Shown in pieces: positions 33,787 through 46,139 of a DNA stretch of 64,000 nucleotides. The translations under genes and the position numbers were made by a program. The stretch comes from Mytilus edulis (Eukaryota > Mollusca > Bivalvia > Mytilida > Mytilidae). Under the pieces are notes generated by a model, which searched no databases, was not told the DNA's origin, and saw only the letters and a list, made by a program, of their open reading frames with translations. Location: positions 9,387,734 through 9,451,733 of the forward strand of contig NC_092353.1 in NCBI RefSeq assembly GCF_963676685.1, given 5' to 3'. Positions within the stretch are counted from its first letter, which is position 1, and each line of letters begins with the position of its first letter.

Positions 33787-34326
33787 TTAACTTGATTTAT
33801 CAACAAGTTTTAAATCATCATCATCATCCTCATCACTAGATTTCTCGTCATAATCTGTAAACAGACTCTTTGAATCGTCCAACTTTACTGTATCTGCAAA
33901 TATTTCTTCTTCTTCTGGTTCTGTGGTTATTCTTGTTTTATTTGTGTCAACTGTTTGAGTTGCAGGGTCACTTGAACATACAGGTTTCTCGTTGTTGTTT
34001 TCATCTTTAATTTTATCTTCATAGCTATAGATTGATTTTGTTATTGGTTTTTGCTTCTTATCATCACTCTCACTCTCAGTGTTCTCGGATTCATCTTTAT
34101 TATCTGTACTACAATGAACCTTCTTAAAGTGCCTGGTGAGATTATCTCTCTTATTTGTGTTATAAGAACACAACTCACAGAAAAGCCTATAATCTGTACA
34201 CTCAAATAAATGACGGTTTCTGTCTTCCTTATTTCCAAATTCAACAGGACAGAATGGAATTGGAACTTTTCCTCTAAGACTTGCGTAAAAAAAAACCTTC
34301 CTTGGTGTTTTCTTGGTATTCGACAT
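33787..34326 (-). CDS. C2H2 zinc-finger ORF next to Ty3/gypsy pol, copy 1
   Basis: ATG at 34326 opens MSNTKKTPRKVFFYASLRGK. One good C2H2 finger follows, LFCELCSYNTNKRDNLTRHF then KKVH, preceded by a degenerate one (PFCPVEFGNKEDRNRHLF). The rest is acidic and Ser/Lys-rich (SENTESESDDKKQ, EPEEEEIF, SSDEDDDDD) and stops at 33787. The homologous text continues past the stop to about 33430 with a KKITKYLKDGKQVKVVEKKV-like tail that in the duplicate is part of an open frame, so this frame is shortened. It lies directly downstream of the pol remnant on the same strand in both copies, where some gypsy elements carry an extra ORF. Whether it belongs to the element or is a captured host gene is unsettled. 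Confidence 0.5.
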   Translation of the reverse strand: MSNTKKTPRKVFFYASLRGKVPIPFCPVEFGNKEDRNRHLFECTDYRLFCELCSYNTNKRDNLTRHFKKVHCSTDNKDESENTESESDDKKQKPITKSIYSYEDKIKDENNNEKPVCSSDPATQTVDTNKTRITTEPEEEEIFADTVKLDDSKSLFTDYDEKSSDEDDDDDLKLVDKSS

Positions 34327-34589
34327 GATGTCCTTCTGAAAATACAGCAATAAGAACACACTATTAATCTTTAGAATAAACTATAAAAACAACACCAATT
34401 ATATATACAATTTTATGTACGTCATGAAAAACTAACTTTAATATACACGTAATATATACACCCTGACGCTTATTCAACACAGTAATCCTTCATCCATACA
34501 GGTTTACAGGTTAACAACGCATTCTCATTGCAGGATCATGACTACTTTCTTCCAAACACTTGTTCCTAAGTCACTTGACACATTCTCTT

Positions 34590-37110
34590 CTTCATTTTGC
34601 AGGTTTCCCCAACCTTCTGTACTACATACATCGTTAACTGGTTCTCGTTCCTGACCGTTCTCACTTTCTATCGCCTCGTCTCGGAGACTTTGCATATTCT
34701 TCTTGCGGATTATATCAACATGAATTACCTGCTCCTTTCCTCTATAAGCACAGTTGACTCTGTATGTAACTTCTGTACACCGATCTATTATCTTAAATGG
34801 ACTTCTCCAAAATGTAGTAAACTTCGGTGATCGTCCACTTTTTCTTACAGAAAATAAACATACACTTCGTCATCCTTTTCAATCTTTTGCCATGAAAGCT
34901 TTAAGTCGTGATATCTCTTTTGTCGATGCATTGCTGTCTCGGTATTCTTTCGTACTATTAAATGTGCACTTTTCATCTTTTCTTTCATTTTCCAAGCCCA
35001 CTTATTGGTTGGTACTTATTTTTGTGCCTGTGGCATCTCGTACATAATGTCAAGTGGGGTTGATACTTCTCTACCAAACATCAAAAAGTTCGGCATATAA
35101 CCTGTTGTCTCATGTTCGGCACTGCGATATGCCATCATGATATAAGGTAGATACTTGTCCCAGTCATCATGATTGTCGTTCACATATGCACTCAGCATTT
35201 TTGTAAGTGTTCCATTGAATTTCTCCTACCATCCTGTCGGGTTGGGGGTGATATGGCGTTGTTCTTCTTTTCTTTATGCTTAAAACTCTGCACATTTCAT
35301 AGAACAAGTTATTTTCGTACTGTCGTCCCTGATCGGAATGAATGTATGCTTTCATTCCAAACCTTGTGATTACTTCTTCTACTATCAGTTTTACTACCGT
35401 TTCAGTCTCCATATTTGGCATCGGAAAACTCTCTATCCATTTTGAGAAATAGTCTGACACAACGAGGATATACTTGTTTCCATTCCTTGTTTCTGGTAAT
35501 TCTCCAAGTATGTGTGTCGCTATTCTCTACATTGGAAAACTGCTCTGTACTATTCCCATTAGTACTCTTTTTGTTTGAATTGATCGTTTCTTTCTAGAGC
35601 AAAACTCACAACCCCTGATGTACAATCTTACATCTGATTGTAATCCAGGCCAGTAAAAACTAAGTCGTATTTTTTCTAATGTTTTTCTTGTGCCCAAATG
35701 TCCTGATGTTTTATCATCGTTTTCACTCTCATAATTTTGGATTGGAATTTCGTCTTTTAGTTGCAGATTCTCCCACTTCGAACAACAAAACCCTTACCCG
35801 ATACTTCACTAAACATGAGACGTCTTTGATTTCGTTAACAATTCTTTATGTCCTTGTTCTGTAATTCTTTGAGATGTGATTGGTCATCCTTATATTCGTC
35901 TGAGGTGTCCGGTAAAACGAAAACAATTGCTTCCTTTTTCTCATGTGTTTTGTCCCAGTTGGAAAAATAATCACACTGTTTTTAAGGGTACACGACTTAG
36001 AGCATCGGCATTTCGATGTCGAGCACACGGACGATGTACTATTTATATTTCATACTCACTAAGGACTTCTAACCAGCAAGTTAATTGAACCCTCTGGATT
36101 TTGGAACTGCATAAGCCAGCGTAAGGAGCCATGATTTGTCCTAACTATGAATCGTCTTCCGTAAATATAGTGTTTATAATGTTTTACAAAGTTAACAACT
36201 GCAAGAGTTCTTTTCTTGTTACACAGTAACGCCGTTCAACCTTGCTTAATGTTCGGCTGTCATAACCTATCACAACTTTACATCCTTGATCATTTAGTTG
36301 TGATAAAACGTCACCAATTGATTCAATACTTGCGTCTGTATCTAAAATGAAATCCTTTGTGAAATCCGGATGTGCCAGAACAGAATCGTTTTGAATTTAT
36401 TTTCAAAATTTCAAAAGATTTTTTAACACCTCATACATAGGGTTTTTCCTTTTCTATAAGAACGTGTAAGCACCTGGCTATAATTGTAAAGTTTTGTATA
36501 TACCGTCTGTAATAACTGCATAGTCCCAAAAACGAATGTATTTTAGTCACATTGCTTGGGATTGGCCAGTTTTTCACGACTTCAATGTTGTCCCAAAAAT
36601 AATACCTCTTTTGCACACAAATAACATTTCTTTGCTTAAAGCTTAAGACCAGCTGCACCTAGCCTTTCAAATACTCGATCAAGATTAACTAACATGTCAC
36701 TAAATGTTTTTTCCAGCTACGATTACAACATCTTAAGAAACTTAACAAATGTCCCATTGCAACACAGCAAGAACTGTTTCCATCAATCTTTCAAATGTAC
36801 TGGGTACACATCATAGACAAAAGGGCATAACTTTGAATTGAAACAAGCCTCGTCTTGTAGCTGTTTTGTAACTATCATCAGGATGCATTTCCACTTGCCA
36901 ATAACCTGAACATGAGAACCAGGCACTGCCAGCAACTTGTTCCAGGGACTCGTCAATACGAAGGAGCGGATATGCATCTTTTACCGTTACCTTGTTCAAT
37001 CTTTAATAATCAACACAGAAGCGATAAGATCCGTCCTTTTCTTCTCGGGTTAACAGGCTGGCATCGATTTTGTTTGATCCCTGACTGTCACAAACCAACA
37101 ACTGTAGAGA
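34590..37110 (-). pseudogene. Ty3/gypsy pol remnant, RT-RNase H-integrase, copy 1
   Basis: Read on the minus strand. RT has SGYWQVEMHPDD with frameshifts (37000-36780). An FLGLCSYYRRYIQNF connection (about 36550) follows. RNase H has DFILDTDASI and YCVTRKELL (about 36390-36200). Then comes HRPCARHRNADALSR (about 36000). The integrase zinc-binding end has FYWPGLQSDVRLYIRGCEFC (about 35600-35670). The catalytic core has VSDYFSKWIESFP and HSDQGRQYEN (35460-35300) and MMAYRSAEHETTGYMPNFLM (about 35130). A GPY/F-like tail has SPFKIIDRCTEVTYRVNCAY (34810-34740). Many stops and shifts make it dead. No LTR pair was found by eye. Confidence 0.8.
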
Positions 37111-37565
37111 TTGTATTGCGTAGAATGCAATCAATATAAAGTATTTAAAACAGTTGCCAGTCTATTTAATACTGTGCAAGTACCTTTCATCAAAAGAATT
37201 AGCAAAACAATATTCACGACTACTAAGTATATGCATCATTATAGAGTAGTGACTGAATGAGAGCAGATGTGGTGCGTGTTTAAGATATGCATACATCATA
37301 ACCAATCACAATTGAAAGTGTATTGTCTCATACCTACTCTTACAGTAATCGTCATTTCTAGGAATATGGCTGAACTGGTGCTGTTGTAATAATGTCATGA
37401 AATGGATATAGTAGACATTTTGTAAAATGATATCTTGGCCCAAAATGTTACTTGCGTCAAATAAGATTCTTTATATGCGGCAAATTTTGCCCCAAATAGG
37501 ACCTTGTCCTCTTCACAACTTGGGTTTCGAATACTTCAGTAATTGACACTTTACCCTTCACTACA

Positions 37566-37652
37566 ATGGCGGATCGTCGAAGTCTTTGTTTTAAAATAGG
37601 AGTACATTTCCTTGTTCTATTTATTTTACTGTGCCAAAAGTTCAGGTTTTGA
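37566..37652 (+). other. Short ORF with signal-peptide-like sequence, copy 1
   Basis: ACAATGG start; MADRRSLCFKIGVHFLVLFI then LLCQKFRF and a TGA. The hydrophobic core after basic residues resembles a secretion signal. The same frame continues after the TGA into the coding-like exon at 37668. In copy 2 (48000-48086) the peptide is kept (MADHRRLCFKIGVHFLVVYI) but ends with TAA and the downstream frame is shifted, so the two parts are not one exon today. Confidence 0.3.
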
Positions 37653-37667
37653 CAATTCACAATAAAG

Positions 37668-37762
37668 ACAGATCGAACAACGATTCATGCCTTGATAAGA
37701 TATAAATTTGATGACAACAAAACAGAATTAAGCAATGAAGATATAGCTAAAATAAACCTTTT
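37668..37762 (+). CDS. Probable upstream coding exon of the vWA gene, copy 1
   Basis: Reads TDRTTIHALIRYKFDDNKTE, LSNEDIAKINL plus two bases (TT), then a consensus donor GTAAGT. Joined to the acceptor at 39495 it gives ...NLL-SKM-TLPGG in frame, so the ATG at 39503 may be internal. The duplicate (48092-48186) differs at two of 95 bases, both synonymous (CGA/AGA, ACG/ACT). The acceptor is taken as AATAAAG just upstream, which is weak. The gene's true start is therefore unknown. Confidence 0.45.
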
Positions 37763-38340
37763 GTAAGTGTGACTTTCTCGGTTTAATCAACACATAAATT
37801 GGTCTTTTTCACATGAGAAAAAAAACTAGAATAGACTTATACATTGTAGTTGTTAATTCTTATATATGTAAGCTATCGTTGTATCTTATCTTCTTGTCTG
37901 ACGCCAACTAGATACATGTTGTAGGACTATCTCTATATTTAAGTAGGGAGAAATTATAACCTTAAATTCTATGTTAAAGTTATTATGTTTATGTATATTC
38001 ACTTAAATCAGTCATGCGCAGAAAAAAACATGCCTAAACTAATTAAAGTGAAGATCTATTTCAATTGAACTAGAGACTAACATACAAAATAACAGCAATT
38101 CCCATGTTCCTAATTAATAACTTTACATTTTTTTCATGAACCAATATTCTGGTACAAAATCTCACAAGCAGTTACGAAGCCGGACTATGTTGCAGTCAAC
38201 AAATGCTAATACTTATATGCATGTGGCCAAAGTATATTTTTAAAAAGAAAAACATTTCACCTTCTTCATCAATTATATCATTCATCGAATCCCCAGCTCA
38301 GGCTGTGCATTGAACATTTCCATTTATACAGTTAGGATTA

Positions 38341-38416
38341 AAATTCTCCCAACTATATTTTGTAAGTAGCCATTGATCAATGTTATGAGAGTATTATATA
38401 CGTTGGGAGAATTTTT
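38341..38416. repeat. Inverted repeat AAATTCTCCCAAC/GTTGGGAGAATTT, module 1
   Basis: 13-bp arms with a 48-bp spacer. It is part of a roughly 440-bp unit repeated at 38540-38890 (shared AATGTTGCAGTnAACAAA and ATGCATGTGGCCAAAG). Confidence 0.6.
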
Positions 38417-38780
38417 ATTCACATTTTGTTACTACATTGAGTTATCAAAATAATTTAATTATTCATGCACATGAACTTATCGAAGTGAATATCTTTATCA
38501 ATTACACTGGATACTATATAATAGTATTGCATTTTATTTACTTAAACATGATTAATAACGTTTTGAACATGTACCATTTCTCTCATTAAGTACAAAATCT
38601 CCCAAGCAGCTATACGTACTCGGACAATGTTGCAGTAAACAAATTCGAAATATATGCATGTGGCCAAAGTGTCATTTAAAAAAGGGAAGACACGATCTTA
38701 TTCAAACATGATATTTATCATTGAAATCTCTGCACAGGTTTTACAGGTAAAAGTTATATTTAAACAATTTGGTCATAATT

Positions 38781-38852
38781 AAAATTCTCCCAACAACGAC
38801 TAATTGGCTATAGATAGTTGTTATAAAAAGTTAATAATACGTTGGGAGAATT
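38781..38852. repeat. Inverted repeat AAATTCTCCCAAC/GTTGGGAGAATT, module 2
   Basis: Same arms as the module at 38341, spacer 46 bp. Lies in the long intron before the vWA exon at 39496. Confidence 0.6.
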
Positions 38853-39502
38853 CCAATTTACATTTTATTAATACAATGAGTTCCCTAGTTATGCTTATTT
38901 AAAAACAATGTAAATATCAATCAAGAGAACAAATACAGAAAATGCAAATATAATTGAGCCAATATTCATATAGTTTTTCTACTGATACGAAACATTTCTG
39001 TCGATTTAGGTGTCTACTCGGACAACCTCGTGTGTTTTCCTGTAAATTACGTACATGATCAGACTTATTTTTATCTATATAAATGTTTACGTCAACAGAT
39101 TGTACAGTATATAAACCGTATGATTACTTATATGGATCATAATATATCTGTAGTTCACAGCATAAACATTTAGATTGTAATAAAAGTGAGTATTATATTT
39201 ATTATAGACAAAAGCACCTGCATCAGCTTCAAATTAGTTCTTTTCAAACGACATAAACATGATAAAAGGGACAACAAAATCAGGTGCCTGAAATGAATCA
39301 TGTTCCAAAAAACAAAACATATCGGCATAAAGTTGTGTTTTAATATCTTATTTGACAAATTTGTTTTAAACTTAACATAGAAGGATAACATATAAGATAA
39401 TGATAAGAGATAAACACTAAGAAGTAAATTATTTAGTTTACTCTGCACAGTCAAACATATATACGTATGATTATAATGCATTATATTTTTTTCAGATCAA
39501 AG

Positions 39503-41615
39503 ATGACTTTACCAGGTGGGCCGATGGAAATATGTTTTTCATTTGATACGACTGGATCTATGTCTGGTTGTATCAATGAAGTGAAAGGAAATGTTCAGGA
39601 CATGATACAACGCCTCCAAGCGGACATTCCTGGTATTCGAATGGCAGTATTTGCTCATGGTGACTACTGTGACAAACACAACTACATAACGAAACATATT
39701 GACTTCTCGACAAATGTAGCAGAACTGTGTACTTGGGTAAAAAATGTGGGATCTACCGGCGGTGGTGATGGGGATGAATGCTACGAACTTGTTTTACAAA
39801 ACGTCCAAAAGTTGTCTTGGACCCCAGGGTCAAAGAGAGCGCTTGTGATGATTGGCGATGCTGATCCACACGAACCCGGATATAAATATGGCGGGAAAAC
39901 TTATAAAATAGATTGGAGGAAAGAGGCATACCAGCTAATGACAATGGTAATTTCTTTCGTAGAGTATAATCTTCATAACTATATTTCATACTTTGACCCA
40001 TTCATCGAGAAACATTTGTTTTTGGTATTTCAAAAAACTAACTTTAGTTAATTTAATATTTGTTTACATATTATGCACACAACACTGTCAACAAGATTTT
40101 ATTGTTGATGTTTTTATTTGTTTATACTTGTGTTATCAGAATAATATTAAAAATATATATTTTCAGAATGTTAGAATATATGGCGTACAGTGCAGAGGTT
40201 ATAATTCAACGAAGGATTTCTACAAAAAGATGTCTACTGCCACAGATGGCAAATGTTTAGAATTAGCAGATTTCAGTAACATGTTTGATTTTATGATGGC
40301 AATTTGTTACAGAGAACACGATGAAACTCTCTTACAGGTACACATTTAATATTCCCACAAAATAATTTTGATCTAGACAAAGCTAGGCTAGCAAAATAAT
40401 CGACTGTAATGATGCATATTGAAATCCAAACATAAACATAAACATATTTTATTTCACTGGTCAAGGACCAACATGGCAAATGACGATAAATCATTATAAT
40501 AGAATGCAAACAAAAGAATCAAACAAATTTCACCATATCAGAAAAGTTTAACATTTTGATAATTTTCAAAGCAAAACATGCTAGTATAAGAAACATGGTT
40601 ATTATTATTTTAGAACTACGAGAAAGAGGTTCGGGCTAGAGGGTCTACGGTTCATAAAGATTTAGATGCATTATTTGGGAAATTGATATCAGACGCTGAT
40701 GTGATGGATACAGTTCCTGCTCCCATAACAAAGATACCATCGTTAACAAAGCCTGGATCTATAAAAGCCCTAAAACCTACTCCAAAGCCAGTACTAAAGA
40801 AAACCATAAAGACAAAGGCTCTACGCTTCAAACCAATGCATGATAAATTGAAGGACAAGAGGAAAAACGGACTTTTTGGTAAATACAAGGTATGCAATGT
40901 GTATGTGATATAAGCATTAGTTATAAACTATTTTATTGATTATAAAAATATATAATGAAATTTCAGGTATATATTTGAAACATATCTGTGTTTAATAGAT
41001 CAACTTCGTAGTCATAGATATATATTATAATATATTAAATAAATTCAATTTGATTTAATAAAGACTCTTAACTATATAAGACTAATTCGAACATAAAATT
41101 TTATAATAGACTACTTCTGTACATTTCAGCTACAAAACTTGCCAAAACTAAAGAGGGAAAATGTTCCCGAGGCAAATTTCATGTTGAATAGCGCACATTG
41201 GTCTAAATGGCAGGTGGCAATGGTATCGTCTGTGCCAGCTGACGAGGAGCACAAGTGGGAAAAACGGCATGGGGATTCAGAAGGATATAGAAGGAAAGTA
41301 ATTTGTGGCGGAAGTTACAAGAAACCAACTTTATACGAGTTCGCAGTACAAAATGGAGAACGTTGTAGGAGATACGTTGTTTACTGCAAGTCAAGTAAAG
41401 GATTCATTTTGGATAGAGGGTCATGGGAAACTAGATTATTGACAAAGTCAGACGTGAAGTCTCAGATAAATGACATTTTGAAAAAAGACATGCGACTGTT
41501 TGTCCGAAGTTGTCCATTAATGAAAAGCCAAGATAAACTACTAGCATTGAATCATTATGACTACGCTTGGTCAAACAAAGGGTCAATAAGAACTGTGAAA
41601 CACATAGATGTATAG
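39503..41615 (+). CDS. von Willebrand factor A-domain protein, copy 1, four exons
   Basis: Exons: 39496-39946, 40167-40337, 40614-40889 and 41130-41615. All have GT-AG introns with phase 0 joins after ATG/GTAATT, CAG/GTACAC and AAG/GTATGC. From the ATG at 39503 the product is 458 residues. Residues 1-148 begin a vWA fold: MEICFSFDTTGSMSGC carries the metal-site DxTGS (15-19), then VGSTGGGDGDE (82-92) and LVMIGDADPHEP (114-125). The fold seems to continue into exon 2 (IYGVQCRGYNSTKDFYKKMS). Exon 3 is a basic Pro/Lys linker (LKPTPKPVLKK). Exon 4 is a compact domain I do not recognise (HWSKWQVAM, YRRKVICGGSYKKPTLYEFA). No signal peptide at this ATG, but see 37668. Binding of protein ligands through a divalent ion is the usual vWA role. 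The N-terminus resembles vWA domains of alpha-kinase-type proteins, without a kinase here. An AATAAA lies near 41951. Confidence 0.85.
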
Positions 41616-42359
41616 AACTATATATGGGCACTTATAACTATAGTAATACTGGTGCATTTGTTATAAATACTCATCTAAGAAGGGGATGACTAACAGTATA
41701 TATCATGTCTCGGACAAACATTTTCATTTTTGTTTTGCTGTGTATATTTCATAACATATCAAATGTTATCCTGATTGTAAATAATGTAAATATAATATAT
41801 AGTGTACATTTGTAAGAAGGAAAACACAGTTCAGCCAAGTTCACTTCTGTGATGAATTAATTGTGATAAATAAGGTTTAAATATATACAAATGTATATAG
41901 TGAACAATTATTGGTTTGTTGTATATATGTAAATAGTTCAAATACATGTAAATAAAATATGTTATAAATAATAATTACTGTTGCTTCTGATTTAACCATG
42001 TGCTCACCGGTCATATGCTGACATTAATAAAGCAGAGGGCATATACACGAACACATAAACAATGAACACAAACCATTCAATAAAAGTTCCTCGATTGTTC
42101 TTTAATCTAATTTGATATAGACATCTAAACTAAAATTTCAAAGTTGCAAAAGTAAAAGTAAAACGGTGATATGAATAGCATTATGCACCAATGACGATTA
42201 TTATACAACTCTAACATGCTGCTCCTGTACACAGATTTTGTATATAATTCAGATAGAAGTTCGTTTTTTTCTAAAAACAAATCAATTGGGTACGTGTAAC
42301 ATACAGTGTATTTCAATGTATATTTGAGTTATGCCGTTTTGTCGGATGAATTTCACTAT

Positions 42360-42990
42360 ACTGGCATGAACATACGAGTATTATTTGATTTGTCTTTGTT
42401 AGCATTTCCTCACTTGTATTAGGTTTTGGATTTTGGGCTCGAATGATCATTTATTTTGATTGACAATTAACGTTGGAACGTTAATTTTATACAGGAACAT
42501 ATAGTTATGAGCTTGGTGTTAACCACAATTTGACAACAAAAAAATCTACAACTGATCGATCTTAAATATTGTATAAAAATATTGAAAAACTAGGATGAGA
42601 GTACCAAGGAAGCAATAAAAAACTGAAATGAACAAACAATCACTAAACAGATACAGATTACAAACCATTCAAGTAAATGGGCGAGCAATTATGCACAAAA
42701 CACCACACTTAATGTTAAAAATAACCAACACGGACCCCCACAAACGTTAACAGGGGTGATCTCATATGCTCTGGAATTGTACAGCAAATCAAGCTTAATA
42801 AGTGACATTCGTTATTTCACTCATTTGCAGTAATTTTATAATTATTAGCATTCAGTGATGTCACAATTGAAGAGAAGAGGACGGAAGTGTAACGTGTAAC
42901 GGGCTATCAATGATCCGTATCTTAATAAATCAGGATTTCAAGTGTTCAACTCAAATTTGCACCACAACAAGTTGTCCTATTTTAAACTTA
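42360..42990. other. Spacer between the two duplication copies, no gene
   Basis: Unique to the copy 1 side. Contains an AACACGGACCCCCACAAACG / AGGGGTGATCTCATATGCTC repeat fragment (about 42728-42770), related to text at 43715-43760. No exon seen. Confidence 0.45.
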
Positions 42991-42999
42991 ACACACCCT

Positions 43000-43570
43000 T
43001 AAACGAATTTACAATATGTCAAATATATACACACCACAACGCACATAAATTAAATTACAAGGTAAAGTTCCTCATTCACAATGTATAAACACAATGCCTT
43101 ATTGCAGAACATATACACAATGTCACTATGCAATCACTATGCAGCATGTATTAAGAATCTATTAAGCCTGATAATTCACAATGTCACTTACATATCACTA
43201 TGCAGCATGCATCAGACACTTTATTACACAATGTCACCAACGGATTACTATGCAACATGCATCAGATAAATATCACACAAAACGTATGAACACATTTATA
43301 GCACATATATACAACATCAATTAACAATATCCACCAATTTGTAATATCACCTTATGCATGTTCAATTACACTTTCACAATGCACAAGGAATGTATATCAA
43401 CACAGCTCATATCACACACTAATTATCACTATGAATCCAAACGAAATGAATATATTCCAAACTGGTAAGATTAAACACAGTGCACTTTCACTTATACACT
43501 TCCACAATATAACAACTTGCAACACCAGCAAGTATACACCTTGTATTCTCACTAACACACTTCCACAATG
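43000..43570 (+). repeat. Degenerate tandem array with CACAATGTCAC / TATGCAGCATGCATCAGA
   Basis: Repeats such as TTCACAATGTCAC, CACTATGCAGCATGCATCAG and ACACTTCCACAAT recur irregularly. The unit AACTTGCAACACCAGCAAGT at 43507 reappears beyond the PLE at 44758-44790, showing that the PLE inserted into this array. Confidence 0.5.
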
Positions 43571-43579
43571 TAACAAAGA

Positions 43580-44755
43580 GGGTCGAAAGATACCAGAGGG
43601 AAGTCAAACTCATAAATCGAAAATAAACTGACAATGCCTGGCTAAAAAAGAAGATAAACAAACAAGCAATATAATACATGACACAACATAGAAAAATAAA
43701 GAATAAGCAACACGAACCCCACCAAAAACTAGGGGTGATCGAAGGTACTCCAGAAGGGTAAGCAGATCCTGCTCCACATGTGGCACCCGTCGTGTTGCTT
43801 ATGTTATAACAAATCCGGTAAATAGTCTAATTCGGTAGGTCACATTCATGAAAGGGAAGGGGATTGTAGTTACGTAAGGAACATATCCGATATCATTTGT
43901 GAAACGGTTATTCCATAACGGTCAACCAACTCGTGATGGCGTCCGTAAAATTTACGAAGGGATGAATTCAACTTCACCATTGGAACTCTTTGTTTAATAG
44001 CTTCCTTGTAAGCAGCAACCCTCTATCAAGAAAATCATGTTAGGGAATGCAAGCACAGGAATATCGTATCAATTGGGCGATATATAACCCGTATGCACGT
44101 GCTGCAGGAATGTTGCTACTTAGAAATGGAAATTTCACAATTGGAAAACTGAAATCATTTCTTTTGTCGTAAAGTTTTGTTTTCAACCGACCCTCATTGT
44201 CAATTTCTAGACGTAAGTCAAGATATGAGGCCGACTTAACTGTATCTGTTGTATCCTTTATCTCTAGTTCGATGGGATAGATGCGTTCAACATAGTCACC
44301 AAAGTTTGAATTATTTAGTGAAAGAACGTCATCAATATAGCGGAAAGTAGAGTTAAAGGATATTGCTAACTTCTTATATTTCTTTCTAAGAAGTTCATGA
44401 ATGAAGTCAACCTCATAATAATAAAGAAACAAGTCGGCAAGAAGAGGTGCACAATTGGTTCCCATTGGAATGCCGACAGTCTTTTGTTTTAATCAAAGTG
44501 ATCCTGTACAAAGTAGGATTTATCCCTCCCATAAACAAGATACTTGCATCTACGATGGCCATTATTTTTATGAAACAAAGCAATACCAACTCTTTCAATT
44601 TGTCTTTTAGTATGGAATATGGAATACTTGTGTAAAGAGTAGAAAAGTCAAAAGTTTTAATACTATTGCAAGATGAAAGAGAGTTAGATTGTATGTACTC
44701 TAAAAGATCTTTGGAATCTTTAAGTATCCACATCTGATTCACGCCACCTCTTGCA
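43580..44755 (-). pseudogene. Penelope-like element, 5'-truncated, duplication copy 2
   Basis: Minus strand. VNQMWILKDSKDLLEYIQSN (about 44740-44690) and IKTFDFSTLYTSIPYS (about 44660) are followed by MGTNCAPLLADLFLYYYEVD and FRYIDDVLSLNNSNFGD (44465-44300), YLDLRLEID, KLYDKRNDFSFPIVKFPFLS and RAYGLYIAQLIRYS (to 44060). The 3' tail reaches about 43580 and includes GGTGATCGAAGGTACTCC and CACATGTGGCACCCGTCGTG. About 80 bp of the palm region before MGTNC is deleted, so the RT frame is broken. 5' truncation at about 44755 fits target-primed reverse transcription. Confidence 0.75.
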
Positions 44756-45174
44756 ACTTGCAACACCAGCAGATATACACCTTGTACTTTAACTGTAGAA
44801 TAACTTTGTTTAAACATAATTTCCAGAAGCACAAGCATATCAGAAATTTGATGACCACTCCGAAATATATTGCACTTAATAGGTTTGATATAATTTAGCC
44901 TCTGCAGCGGCAACAAGACCTACTCTTATCGAAATCTGCAGGAGGGGTCTTTTACATGCACAGGTCTTGATATTTTCCTGTACATGGGGCCTCGGATTTA
45001 ACGTCCCCATCCGAAGGACACATAATGAAAAAAACACAAAAAACATGGCAGAAATATATGGTTTATTTCAGTAATTTCTTTCGATTGAATAAAAATAAAC
45101 ACGATGTACATGTAGCAACACAAGCATATAATAATCAAATTCAAATTAAACTATTCCATGAAATTGTTCGTTAT

Positions 45175-45975
45175 TCACTTAGGAACCTTCATTTCAACAA
45201 CTTTCACTTGTTTTCCATCTTTTAGATACTTTGTTATTGTCTTCACGTTTATAGTTTTCATATTATCTACACTGACATCTGTGAGGTATTTTATCAAATC
45301 CAAGAGTCGCTGTATTAATACTTTGTCTTGAGAAGTTTCATTTTTAGATCCTGCACTGTAGTTGTTTTCCTTTTCTTTGGTGCAATTATAGGCATGGGGT
45401 CTGTTTTTTTCCTGAAAATTCCTCACATGTTCACACTCTCATCTGTTTCGACCACAGGATTCTTTGGCTGACTAACAATAAGTTCACTTGGTTTATCAAC
45501 AAGTTTTAAATCATCATCATCATCCTCATCACTAGATATATCGTCATAATCTGTAAACAGACTCTTTGAATTGTCCAACTTCAAAAAGTTCTCCTTCTTC
45601 TGGTTCTGTGGTTATTCTTGTTTTATTTTTATCAACTGTTTGAGTTGCAGGCTCACTTGAACATACAGGTTTCTCGTTGTTGTTTTCATCTTTACTTTTA
45701 TCTTCATAGATTGATTTTGTTATTGGTTTTTGCTTCTTATCATCACTCTCACTCTCAGTGTCCTCAGATTCATCTTTATTATCTGTACTACAATGAACCT
45801 TCTTAAAGTGCCTGGTGAGATTAGCTCTCTTATTTGTGTTATAAGAACACAACTAACAGAAAAGCCTATAATCTGTACACTCAATTAAATTCGACAGGAC
45901 AGAATGGAATTGAAACTTTTCCTCTAGGACTTGTGTAAAAACAACCTTCCTTTGTGTTTTCTTGGAATTCGACAT
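45175..45975 (-). pseudogene. C2H2 zinc-finger ORF, copy 2, disrupted
   Basis: Homologue of 33787-34326. The start (ATG at 45975) is kept, but the sequence between it and the finger has lost bases and shifted frame. The first finger cysteine pair reads FC-stop-LCS because GAG became TAG (near 45855). The open remainder starts at 45852 and keeps TRHFKKVHCSTDNKDE and the acidic tail. A separate frame at 45426-45175 holds the C-terminal tail (LIKYLTDVSVDNMKTINVKT, KYLKDGKQVKVVEMKV), which copy 1 has lost from its frame. Confidence 0.6.
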
Positions 45976-46139
45976 GATGTCCTTCTGAAAATACAACAAT
46001 AAGAACACACTAATAATCTTTAGAATAAACTATAAAAACAACACCAATTATATATACAATTTTATGTACATCATGAAAAACTATCTTTAATATACACGTA
46101 ATATACACCCTGACGCTTATTCAACACAGTAATCCTTCA

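Larger units (their letters stand above)
31980..42355. repeat. Large direct duplication, copy 1
   Basis: Collinear with about 44265-52834: PLE RT, C2H2 ORF, gypsy pol, inverted-repeat modules, vWA gene and its 3' flank to TTGTCGGATGAATTTCA. Offsets change from about 12.3 kb to 10.5 kb because of large indels, mainly in the retroelement part (about 1.96 kb of pol present here and replaced by 0.57 kb in copy 2). The gene half is nearly indel-free. Confidence 0.85.
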
